Source of the DNA: Hedera helix
Taxonomy: Eukaryota; Streptophyta; Magnoliopsida; Apiales; Araliaceae
NCBI GenBank assembly: GCA_947179155.2
Contig: OX359266.1
Span: 13,654,098 to 13,718,097, forward strand
Length of the DNA: 64,000 nucleotides
Reading direction: 5' to 3'
How positions within the stretch are numbered: the first letter of the stretch is position 1; each line of letters starts with the position of its first letter. This document shows, piece by piece, positions 47,801 through 58,750 of the stretch. Position numbers and translations under genes: made by a program. The notes under the pieces are model-generated. The model had not been told where the DNA came from and did not search any database. It saw only the letters and a program-made list of their open reading frames with translations.

Positions 47801-48226
47801 ATTCCGCTGCTATTATTGATCTGAACGTTGTTTAAGAATTTAACTACAGTTTTTGATATAAACCTTGTAGTCTATTGTATTCTATCAAGAACTCAACTGT
47901 TGAAGGCTAATGATAATTTATTCGTCATTATCTTAGTCATGATATTTCTTACTGGGCTATTTGAGCTCACCCTTTCTTTTCGTTCCATTGTTTTTCAACA
48001 GGAGATGAGAACGTAACGGGGTCTAGCCGGGGAATGGAGTGAGAGTGCGGGGATAGCTATCATAGTCTTCACGTGTTATAAAATAGTGTGACAATAATAA
48101 TGAAGACTTAGTTGTGTTGTATTATCCACTGTATTGTTGTACGTTGTATTTCATTGTAATAATTTTGTTGTAGTCTTTTGACAACTCAAGTCTGGGCTGT
48201 GTGGGCTCAGATTTGGGGGCGTCACA
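44864..48226 (+). mobile_element. solo gypsy LTR, old, related to the 18-37 kb array
   Basis: It runs from TGTAAGACCCC to GGGGGCGTCACA on the plus strand, 3363 bp, opposite in orientation to the array. GATAT lies on both sides (44859-44863 and 48227-48231). It splits the copia element between gag and protease. Homology to the array LTRs extends across the whole length. It carries many differences, a longer hairpin-repeat array, an A-rich stretch at 45578-45620 where the young LTRs have a TTTA-type repeat, and a degraded version of the palindrome. The TATA box is at 45804-45813. No internal region remains, so LTR-LTR deletion is inferred. Open frames inside it mirror those of the array LTRs and are not genes. 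Confidence 0.93.
46490..46875. repeat. six-unit hairpin repeat array in the solo LTR
   Basis: Units of about 63-75 bp contain GGGAATAACCTTACGGTGCGG, an AT spacer and CGCCTGTTTGGTGAATAAC. The array LTRs have four units. Confidence 0.85.
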
Positions 48227-48231
48227 GATAT

Positions 48232-50385
48232 ACCTGCATCATATACTAATTTCACAAATCGGTACCCTTTAATAAGAAGGGTCCTTTGGGTAAGTTTTAC
48301 AAATCTGGGTACAAGATGATCAGTTTCAGTAGACAGAAGCATTTTATTAGTAATAGGTTTATAAAAAGCATGATTTACTTTATTTTTATATCTTGAAAAA
48401 TTTTGACAATCATAAGATTCTTTTCTTGTATTCTTGATAATAATTGGTGAAGTGTAAATTCCTTTTGGTACCCAAATTATTTTTCCCTTATAATTTCCAT
48501 TTCGAGCATTGCAAATATGAATGTAATGACCATTTCTGTTACAGTAAGAATATTTAGTAAAGAGAGATGTATGACTTTTTTTTTCTCTACTTTTAACATG
48601 ATAAAGTCTTTTATCTTTTATTTTACTAGTTTCTCCACTATATCCTAATCCTTCTTTGTTAAATTCACATCTTTGTTGACTAAGCATGACATCAAAATTT
48701 TCTTCTTTTTAGTTGTTGTGAATTTAAGAACTGTAGTGTGTAAATCGTCACGTTTTTTAGTTAATAAATCAATTTGATCTCTTAAGGCAGATTCGTCATT
48801 TTGTTTTTCTGGTTCTAATTTTAAAGATAAATTTTCGAGTTTAATAGTTTTAATACCTTCACTTAATACTTGATTTTGTAATTGAGTGACATCATTAATT
48901 AAAAAGCAAGTGTTGAATTTTCAACTTCAAGATTTTCATTAGAAATAATAAAGAATTTTCTATCTCAATATCTTTGATTATTTTTCTCAATTTTTATAAT
49001 TCTTCCTTTAGTAATAAAATTTTTGAAAAATATTTTTCTTTTTCTTCTTTTAGATTTTCATTAACAATGATTAAATTTGAATTTTCTATTTCAAAATTTT
49101 TATTACTTCTTATTAGTTTTTCTAATAAATTTTTTGTTTAATAAAATTTTCTTTAATAATTTCATTATCTTCAACAGTTTATAAACTTCTTGTAATTCAT
49201 GAAGTTTTTCAGTTAAATTATCTAAAGTATGTGTGAGAGATAAAGTACTTGGTAATTCAGAATTTACCTCAGATCTTGATGTGATAGATCATCATCATCA
49301 CATATTTGTAGTTTCTGTTGTTAAACATATATTTGCAGTTTCTTCGGCTTTTTTAGTAGCTTCTTCATCACCACTTAGATATCATCCTTTCCTGGCTACT
49401 AGCACTTTATTGTTGGCTAGTTTTGGACAATCCTTTTTGAAGTGACCAAGTTGTTGCATTCAAAACATACGTTTGAATTTTCATTCGAGCTGATGTTTCT
49501 GAAATTGTTGTTGTTGTTTGTTATGAAATTTCTTCCTTATGCCTTTGGCTTGAAGGCCTGTCTGCCTTTGTAGTTATTGAAGTTGTTGTTTGTCTTTAAA
49601 AAGTCGTTGTCATATTTTTTTGGCTTTGCTTTGGATACCTCTTCTGAGTTGTCTGGATAGAAGAGCAACTTCATTATTATCTAAGCTCAAGAGTTCTTCA
49701 TTCAACTCCTCATCATCGTTTTATTGATCTACAAGTAGGGCCTTAAAAGAAATTTCTTTCTTCTTAAGATCAGTATCAAATTCAACTTTTTCAACGAACA
49801 TATCAACTTCATGAGCGCGAAGATATCCAATAAATCTATCAAAAGGATAGGTGATTAGATCTTACATTTTCTTGATGGTTGTGACCTTCATTTTCTAGAC
49901 AGATGGAAGGGCTTTGAGAATTCTTCTGTTTTTCTCATTTGTGGTGTATGCCTTCCCAAGTTGTTCTAGTTCATCAATAATTCTGGAAAAATGAGTTTCC
50001 ATATCAATGATTTTTTCGCCTTCTTTCAGTTTGAAATTTTCATACTCTTATATTAGAGCATCTTTTCTAGTTTCTTTAATATGATTGGTTCCCTCATAGG
50101 TTACAGTAAAATTTTCCCAAATTTCTTTAGCATTTTTACAACTCTTTTTCAATAAGAGCACTTGTCAGTACCATTTCAGCTTTAAATACTAAGTTCATAG
50201 CCTCTTCATCCTCAGTAATGAATTCATTAGCATCTTTTTCAATGACATTTTCTTCCATAATTTTTGAAGGATTTTTTTACACCTCTTTCTATGGTAAGCC
50301 AAACTTTGATTCTTTATGATTTGGCAGAGATCTTGAATATGTTTTTCCAGGTGGCAAAATTTGTACCATCAAATTTTGTTTTATT
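48232..50385 (-). pseudogene. Ty1/copia gag, decayed
   Basis: Minus-strand remnants begin near 50380 with FDGTNFATWKNIFKISAKS, a typical copia gag start. A zinc knuckle near 49425-49470 can be read as CFEC then LGHFKKDC with one frameshift. Region 48151-48687 has YCNRNGHYIHICNARNG followed by IIWVPKG, resembling the second CCHC-plus-WVPK block of SIRE-type gag. Many stops and frameshifts interrupt it. It is the upstream part of the copia element split by the solo LTR. No 5' LTR or PBS is found to the right, where the Mutator-like element begins within about 20 bp. Confidence 0.75.
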
Positions 50386-50476
50386 TTACTAATATTGAAG
50401 GATTGATAAATTTTCTGGAGCACGTAACAAGATCGAGCCCCCCTTCAGTTTTGGATCTATAGTAATATCATCTAAG

Positions 50477-52329
50477 ATGTGGTTTTACAAACTTAAGACT
50501 CCGGGACAGTGGCTTGATAATGATGTGAGTTTATTGCTTTTTAATTTTATACTATATAGTACTAAATTATTTATGAATTATGCCTTGGTTATTTTTTATT
50601 TTTTTTTATACTATAGATTGGTTATCATATTTAGCCTTTTTTGATTAATAATGATTCCCTTGTTGGTTAACAGTGTTTTAATTCCTTGTTGGATTAGCAG
50701 TGTTGTCATTGTTAGTTAACAAGACTGCCGTTGTTAGTTAATTTGTTTTGACATTGTTGGTTACTATTATTGATATTGTCGGTTAAAATTTTTTATAGTG
50801 TTCTATTAACATAGTTAATTGTGTTTGTTACCATTGATGAAAATTCTGGTTATCATATTGCAATTGTTGGTTAACAGTGTTTTTCTTTGTTTTTACTTGT
50901 GTTGATGTTGTGTGGTAAGTAATAATTATACGTGGTAACTTTATTTATATGTTTTGGTTACCTAGTTTGATAATATTAGTTACTAATGTTTAGCTTGTTT
51001 GTTACTTATGTTGCCATTGTTAGTATACACCAGGGCAATTATTTTTATACATTGGATTGGTTAACGTAGTTTTATTTGTTGGTTTCTAATTTTGTTCTTG
51101 TTGGTTACCAGTGTTGTCATTGTTAGTAAACAATGTTGCCATTGTTTGTAATCAGTTTTTTCCATTGTCGTATTAGCATAGTTATTGCTTTTCAAACACC
51201 ATTTAATTTCCCGGCTGTATGTTACTGCTTTCAAGTTTATATTGAGTGTTGCTAAGGTAGTATTAACATAGTTAATATTGTTGGTTACCACTGTTGTTAG
51301 TGATGGTTATTAGTCAGTAAATTCGAGTAATAATGTTACCATTTGCTGTAACCAGTGTTTTCAATGTATGTTATCTACTAATTATATAAATAAATCTTTG
51401 TTTACATGTGTTTGTTAACCCGAATTGATACTGTTGGTTACTAATAACACAATTTATTTTTTTGCAGTTGAATATGAAGATCTAATGTATTTTTTTATTT
51501 TTTTTTGTAGCATATCGACATATTGTTATACTATCTCAGAAAATTGGCTAAACACTCTAACAATATTCACATAAGAGCCACTACCACGGATACTTGGTTT
51601 AATATGAAGTTTAATGCGTTATTTGATAAATTTCATAGACATAATCAAGATCAAAATATATTGTCTGAGGATGGTGATGTTACGGAATACATTCATGGAT
51701 TTATTATGGATGTGAACACACCATGGGTTAACGTTGATTACGTTTTATTCCCCATTCATATGAGTGATCCTGAGCATTGGTTTTTGTTGGTATTCGATGT
51801 TCATCGTAGACGTCTAGTCGTTTACAATTCACTACAACCGACCAGGTCATTCATGCGGACAAATATTTCTGATGCTTGTGAGGCTTACATCTTTTTGCTT
51901 CCTATGATGTTAACAAAATGTGGATTTTGGAAGGCTAGGACAGATATTGATCTATCAAGTGAACAATATATGCAAAAGGGGGAGAATGATCTTATCGAAC
52001 TTGAATTTGCTGAAGGAATGCTTGTACAAGTTGAGGGGTAAGGTTTATTCTGTTTCAAACTACTTAATTATTTGGTGTCTAATGCTTGATGTTCTGACTT
52101 TCTTTTTTCTTTTTTTTTAAACTTCTTTTCCAGTGATTGTGGAATGTTCACAATTTGTTTTGCGGAATATGTTCTTCACCAGAAGTTTAGCGAATTTCCA
52201 AACCCATTTCCTATTTCGCAATACAGGAAGAAATTGTGTGTAAACCTCTACATGCATGTTCTGAACAAGCAAATTGAGGGTTATGAGTCTGATACAGAAC
52301 ATCCAGGGAGATTTGTGCAAGATGATTAG
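50477..52329 (+). CDS. Ulp1-like (C48) cysteine protease domain gene, MULE-borne
   Basis: I infer three exons: 50477-50524 (open frame extends left to about 50390), 51511-52037 and 52134-52329, with GT-AG introns. Together they read 256 codons from ATG 50477 to TAG. The N-terminal block WFYKLKTPGQWLDND leads into HIDILLYYLRK, typical of plant Ulp1-like domains. The catalytic His is in DPEHWFLLVFD (codon 51775-51777) and the Cys in GDCGMF (52138-52140), with a Q shortly before. The Asp normally found in YDSL is Asn here (51826-51828), so activity is doubtful. Cellular Ulp1 proteins cleave SUMO, but the role in MULEs is unknown. It faces the transposase gene tail to tail. The N-terminal part is probably missing at the copia junction. 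Confidence 0.75.
50525..51510. repeat. intron filled with degenerate TTGTTGGTTAACAGTGTTG-type repeats
   Basis: This lies between exons 1 and 2 of the Ulp1-like gene. Copies of GTTGGTTAC or GTTGGTTAAC followed by AGTGTTG/CATTGTTAG recur roughly every 25-60 bp, for example near 50662, 50756, 50866, 51055, 51101 and 51282. No coding potential is seen. Confidence 0.7.
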
Positions 52330-53385
52330 ATAATTTCTACTATGTTTCTTCCTTGTAATTTGTTAATATTTCTTTATTTTCGAATTGTAGCCAAACAGTT
52401 GTACGAAGTTTACTAGGAAAATATTTATGTTATTATTTTGTTACTTTCATTTGATTTCTACATTATGATATAATGTCATTTATATATTGTCTTGATGCTG
52501 CATATTTATTTATTACAATGATTACCGCTGCAATGACAGGTATACTAAAAAATAAGAAAAAATTCTTTTTTGTTTGTTCAATGGTATCCAAAATAATATT
52601 TCTGGGTAACCATTTTCAATTCATTACGGAAATGAAATTGTTAACCTTACAATTATACGTAACCAAATCATATAAATGAAATATTTTTTGATAAAGGTAT
52701 TCTTTATTAAGTGTTAATTGTACTTCATTTCTTGTAATTCAAATTTGTGTTAGCCAACATTGTTAAGATTATATCAGTGAATTGGTAATCAAATATGTAG
52801 TTATAGTCAACGAAATTTAATGAGGTTATGAGCAATAAAGCAAGTCTAGGTAGTATTTGTTAATCTCCTGTTTCTTCTACTTTTGTACCTTATGTTAAAG
52901 CTTGCTGTATGATTATTAAGCAGTATTATATTGGTTGGATAACATTTATACAAAGGTAAGAAAACTATGTAATTTAGGTAACCAGATAATGAGTTAAGTC
53001 AACATCCATTTTCATTAACAAATTTATTTTGTATACATTTGGTAAACAAAGAGTTGTACATATGTAACTATAATATGTTATGTGTGTAAATAGATATCCT
53101 TTAACAAAATTAAGTACATTTAACAGGTGTTAAATGTATTTTGTTTTCTTTACATATAATGGAATACATTTGTTTACCCACTATGTAATATAAGAAGGAA
53201 AAAATAGAAGATTTTGGGTTTAATAAATGTTTATCTAATTAAACATTAATATGTTTGTTTGTTTATTAAACATAATAAACTTGGTAACCAAACATGCAAA
53301 CACAAGTAACCGTACTATGTTTTGTGGGTAACCAGTTTTCATTTATAACCCAATTTATTTAACATACAGTTTTGTTGCTTATGAA

Positions 53386-56007
53386 CTACTTCAAACCAGT
53401 TTTTGGTCGTAAAATTGTTGGATTTTTACATGTTTTCCTATTGTGTCCTTTTTCTTGACACCTGCTGCAACAGTTTCGAATTTTGATTTCTGATCCATGT
53501 TTGTACCTCCCTATCTTCGGTCTTCCAGCTGGTCTTCTTGTATTCGGTGGTTTTACACAAATGCTTCTTATTTTTTCTGGCACGTCCCAGTTATCCATGT
53601 CATCTAATGGGAAGATACAAGTTGAATACGTGTCTACCAAAGTTGTTTTTGAGTATTTTTTTGAGCAAAAATCATAACAGCTCAAATTTCTTTTGCTTAT
53701 AACAGCAGCAGCGTGTGGACAGGGCATCTCGTGGTACTGAAATTTATTGCATGTACATGTCTTTCGTTCCATGTCCACAATAAACTGTTTGGTAGTATCG
53801 TAAACGGTGAAAATCACAAGGTTCGACGTCTCAACCTGCAACAAATTGCGTGGTTGTTGTTATTAAATATCAAATTTTACTTTTTTTTAAATCTGAATAA
53901 TGGAACGTATATGGACTGTTGGAATTTGTTTTAAACTTATACAGGTGACCAATAATGGATTATATGGTTTCAAAGTACATTTGATACTTTTAATAAACAT
54001 GTATGTAATAAGGTAAAAGTATTATTAGTTACCTTATGTTTTTTTGATTCCATGATGTTAGACTGTAGTATTCTCTCTGCTGTTGTAGAAAGGGTCGTGA
54101 ATGTTGATATGGCTTCTTGTTTGTGTGTGAAATACCATCTCTGGACCATACAACGGAGGCATTCGATCATTGTGGTAATTGGAAGTCCCCTAATTCCCTT
54201 GATTGCATTGTTTATAGATTCTGCAGTGTTCGAAGTCATTGTTGAGTACCTGCTTACAGCCCCATGAAGCCTTGTGCATTTCTCCAATGTAACCTCTTTC
54301 TCCAAATATGTCTGTATTCTAACATCAATTGCATCAAGGTCAGCCATGTTTCTGTTGAATTCCTCAATAGTGTATGATCTACAAGCCCCGTTGTATGCTT
54401 TTTTTACTTCTTCTCCACTTTTTTTGAATCTGTTTTTAATATTCTTCAATACATGATATGTACATGAACCATGCATGACATCGGGGAACACAAAGTTCAG
54501 TCCTTGAACAATGGCTTCATGCCTATCTGAAATAATGCATTGTCCTTCCCTAACTCCACAAACCCTTCTTAAATTGATGAAAAACCATCTCCACGATAAT
54601 TCATTTTCACTGTCAACCACTGCAAAAGAAATCGGAATAATGTTTCTGTTTGCATCTTGCGTGCTTGCTATGAGGAGTGTCCCACCGTAGGTTGATTGTA
54701 AGAATGTTCCATCAATCACAATAATTGGGAAGCAATGATGCCATGCTTCAATTGATGCTCCTATGGCAAAGAATAGATACTTGAAACGTCCATTAGTTTC
54801 CAACTCAAGGGCTGTGACTGAACCTGATATAATATTTATGAAAATAGTGATTAGCAGGTAAAAACAGTGGGTATAATTTCGTTACAGTTCAATTAGTAAC
54901 CAACACTTAATGAAAAGGTAACCATTTAAGTTTTATTGGGTTACCAATCAAGTACCAAAAAGTTACATTACCTGGATTTGTTTTCTCTAACATGTACAAC
55001 CATGATGGGATCAAAGAGTAGTCATGTGGATTTCCTCTTACTTTTTCCAATGCTTTCTCCTTTGATCTCCATGCTTTTTGGTAAGATATAGACACGTTAT
55101 ATTCTGTCATCATGTCTTCCATAATATCCGTTGGTGTGTATATCTTCTTCGGATCTGTTAATCTATGCATTACGCATTGACTAACCAAGTCACTGTTAGC
55201 TTGTCTGTGATCTCCCATAAGTATGTCGGACGAACACGTGTGTGTGTCATTAAAGTATCTCACCTTGAACATACTTGTCTTTCGAATTTTTGATGCTCTC
55301 AATTTCCAACTGCAACTTTCATTTTTAACGCAGATTAGGACATAGTCTCTACAGCTACTCCTATCAACCTTGTGTTGTCGATTTTGCCTGATGGAATGTA
55401 GTTTTATTGCTTGTGATAATATCTTCTTGTCTTTGTAAGTTTGATGTACTTTCACATCTACTCCATGCGGATCGGATATAACCTCATCAGATTGATCTTC
55501 ATAATATGCTAAGTCTCGTTGACTGATTTGTCCTTGATTAATAGCTTCTATTGCAAGATGGTCAACATACTGGGTTCCAATTTGGTTATAAGATAGTGGT
55601 ATAAGCTGTGAATTCCATTGTGTTGATCGTACTGGACTTTCAGCTTGGTTAATGTTTTCTTCGACATTCCTCGAACCTTGTAATATTGTAATTCCTCTAT
55701 TGATGTACAACTTTTCTACTATAAGTGGAAATTGCCCTTGTTCATCTGCTTTTTTAACCACTTCCATAAAGAATCTGAACGTTGCTTCGTCTGATATACT
55801 GATTGGTGGAATGTTGCTTCTAATATGAAATTTGATTGGCAGTTTTGTTGTGTTGGTGTCTATCCTTAATGCACTTCCTATCAAGTCGTGTAATTCTGTG
55901 AAACTACAAGTTTCTGGGACTAGTATGCCGGTAACTTCAAAATTTTCATATTGGCTAGTGTCAGACCACATTCCGTTAAAATAAAGTACAACCGGAATCA
56001 TCTCCAT
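53386..56007 (-). CDS. MuDR-type (MULE) transposase, three exons, open
   Basis: Exons 56007-54972, 54823-54033 and 53835-53386 are separated by GT-AG introns of 148 and 197 bp. The sum is 2277 bp, 758 residues plus stop, without disruption. Residues 1-110 form an N-terminal domain (VVLYFNGMW). The MuDR DNA-binding-like region is at about 190-330 (SCSWKLRASKIRKTSMFKV). The MULE transposase domain has VIDGTF (D383), SDRHEAI (D445), CTYH (C466, H469) and TSNTAESINN (E547), the candidate DDE set. Exon 3 has a SWIM zinc finger (C636, C638, C648, H650) and a C-terminal CCHC knuckle (CSRCQEKGHNRKTC). Such enzymes bind element ends and cut and paste the DNA. An autonomous source is plausible, but expression is unknown. 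Confidence 0.88.
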
Positions 56008-56039
56008 TCTGTGATAACTGAAACATTAAAAGTAATGTG

Positions 56040-57230
56040 TTAATGTCAAAGGTTATAATATGAGCTATCTATGGTAAAAATGAGGTAAACTAACAAACAT
56101 ATGCAGTACACAAATCTGTATATTACACATAAATTGTTATGTGTTTGTTAATGTAACTAAAGAAACATATGATGGTAACTAAATAACAAGTATATAGTAA
56201 CCTGAGTTAATGTATTAAGAAATCACTACTTTGAAACAAATGTTCAATCACTCTGCTTACAAACTAATAAAATGATCAATAATATTGTTAATAAAGTAAC
56301 CAAGCTCAATAATCAAACAATGGTGAGCAAGTGTAATGTACAAATTCACCAAATTAGTAATATAAATTAATCAATAATTAGTTAACCAGACAATTATTTG
56401 AAGGAATTCGATATGTTTATTATACATAAATTGTATAACACACATATAATGATAACCATATATCATGCATGTAGTAACAAAATTAATTGTATTAATAAAT
56501 CATTAATTGAAAACAGTTGTTCAACCAATCTGTTTACAAAGTAAACAAATACAATCATCAACGAATAGTGACCAAATGTAATGTAAACAGTAACAAAATT
56601 AGTACTATTAATTACTCAATTAAGAAGTGACCAAACAAACATAAATCTAGCAATCTGTTTATTATAAATAAACTGTCTTGTTCAAGGAAAGGTTACCAAA
56701 CAAACATATAAATGTAACCAAATAACATATATGTAGTAACCAAATTGTTGATACTAAGAAATCATTACCCTGTAATAAATTTTCAACAAATCTGGTTATA
56801 AACTAAACAAGTTAGACCAGCGAACATTGATGGCCAAATATAATGTATTATGTATCAAATTTAGTACTATTATGTAACCCATCATGAAGTGACCAAACAA
56901 TCATATGTAGGTTGTCACTATCTTTATCACACATATACTGCATTTTTTTATGTGTCAAGGTAACCAAACAAACGTGTGAAGGTAATCAAATAAGATGTAT
57001 ATAGTAACCAAAAAAAATTCTACTAAGAAATAATCAATCTGCTACAATGTTTACATCAGTATGCTTACAAACTAAGACTTACAATCATCAACTAATGGCG
57101 ACCAAATATAGTGTCTACAGAATTTATACAGTAACCAAATTAGTACAATTAATTAAGCAATCATGAGGTAAACAGTTTCTATATAATTTGCTTACAGAGT
57201 AAACTATTACAAACATGCGACGAATTGATG
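56040..57230. repeat. array of degenerate GTAACCAA motifs upstream of the MULE transposase
   Basis: About twenty copies of GTAACCAAAC, GTGACCAAAT, GTTACCAAAC and close variants occur, spaced mostly 30-70 bp, along with ACAAACATAT and ACATATATGTAGTAACC blocks. The same motif appears in the transposase introns and in 52700-53380. In the Ulp1-like intron it is in the opposite orientation. Noncoding. Confidence 0.75.
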
Positions 57231-58034
57231 AAATCTGTTTCGTATAATTGATGAAATCTGTTTCGTATAAAAATCGAATGTAATAGATCCTTTATATGAA
57301 GGTAATCCAACATCACCGCAAATGTAATTTATGGCTATTTACCAGATTCGGCTTCAAGCTTGTCGTCAATGGCGGTTTACACCTTGCGGAATTGCCGTCA
57401 ATGGAGTTTGCCGTCAATGTTGGTTTCCAAATGATTCAAGTTTTCTGGATTGTTTATTTATGTTTATCCGACTCTTTTTCGATTGTTTATTTTGAAGGAA
57501 TGTCTTTTTGTAACCGCTACTCCTTGATTTCAGCTATTACGTGGTATGTGTTTTTGTTATTTTTGTAATTATGTTATGCTTGTACTATTATTGTAATTAC
57601 TTTATAATTGTTGTACAGTAATGTAAAGGACCCATTAACAATTCTAGTATTCTCACTTATATGGACTTCAATTTCTTAACATATTGGATCATATCACATT
57701 ATGTTATGTGACATTTTTAATACTTATATTGGACTTAATTATTTATTCTTATTAGTAAATTTAATTATTTCATCATTCCCACCATTAATTCAATGCACAA
57801 TTTATTTACCCTTACACATTATGCCACACAATACATATCATATTATCATATAAGTTTAGTTAATTATAACTTAAGCTCATTCACCATCATCACTTGATTT
57901 TTTACATAACTAATTTGATTTTATTGAATTATTAACCCTCTCATCATAACACATGTGTATATATACACATAATTATTTTCAAATAATTCCTTATTTTTAT
58001 TAATAATATTATTCACAAACTCTTGGTTACTACA
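57231..58034. other. unassigned AT-rich sequence
   Basis: The open frame at 57296-57568 has no recognised domain and contains a CGTCAATGG-type short repeat. The rest is AT-rich without genes. The right end of the MULE, or of the larger nested block, should lie here, but no terminal repeat was identified. Confidence 0.4.
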
Positions 58035-58750
58035 TAAACAATCATACAAAGTCTGAAATCTCAAAGCCTACCATGAGATTCAAAAGCTACTCTACGCTTT
58101 TAAGAGAAATCGGTCATTGTTGCTAAGTCTTTCAAAGAAGAGCTCAACGCAATTTAACAGCACTCCAAAGACAAACAAAAAATCAGTTATATCTTAGTGA
58201 TATTTGTAAGATAAGTCAAAGAGACTTACTTGATTCTGAGATAATCAACCTCTATGTGAAATTAGATTTTAGTGATCTATGTAAGTCAAGTTAGAGAGAT
58301 TTGCTTGATTTTGAAATAATCAACTTCTATATGAAATTAGATCTTAGTTATCTTTGTAAGACAAGTCAAAAAGACTTGCTTGATTAAGAAAGAATCAATC
58401 TCTGTGTGAGACCTGATCTTAGTAACCTTTATCATTAATGTGTCATCTTTACTCGTCAGACTGTAAGAGATCACTAAGAGTATTTCAGGCTTTAAACCTC
58501 TTAAAAATAATTATTTTCTTTATTCCTTTACTTAATTGTAATATCAACTGCCATATAAACAACAATATTTTTCAGACTTATTTCTACACTATTTATCTCT
58601 AAATTCAGAACTAAGATCTTTCATTAATTTTTGAAGTTTTTTATAAATCTATATTCTATTGTGCATAATTGAAATAAGTTATCTGATAAATACATATTCC
58701 ACACTTTAATACTGCTATCAGTCCACAAGACCCCAATACACTTCCACATG
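58035..58750 (+). repeat. copia LTR fragment, likely second half of the 3' LTR begun at 15846
   Basis: It aligns by eye to the downstream half of the solo LTR at 13815-15715 read on the minus strand: CATTGTTGCTAAGTC, AGAGCTCAACGCAATTTAACA, then about four ~60-bp units with GACTTGCTTGATT (58190-58440). The segment ACTAAGATCTTTCATTAA, TTTTATAAATC and TGTGCATAATTGAAAT follows. It lacks the U3 half, and that half is exactly what is present at 15846-16673. No gene is present. Confidence 0.6.

Larger units (their letters stand above)
50390..57230. mobile_element. Mutator-like element carrying transposase and Ulp1-like gene (Kaonashi/KI-MULE type)
   Basis: A MULE transposase on the minus strand and a Ulp1-like (peptidase C48) gene on the plus strand converge on each other. 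All noncoding portions hold short degenerate motifs of the GTAACCAA/TTGGTTAC type. The combination of MULE transposase and Ulp1-like sequence is known for Kaonashi-type MULEs. Terminal inverted repeats and a 9-bp target duplication were not identified. The left side appears truncated against copia gag at about 50390, and the right border is approximate. Confidence 0.75.

Noticed and set aside
57296..57568. Possible 90-residue hydrophobic protein next to the MULE
   Set aside because: No domain or homolog is recognised, the sequence contains short CGTCAATGG repeats and there is no gene context.
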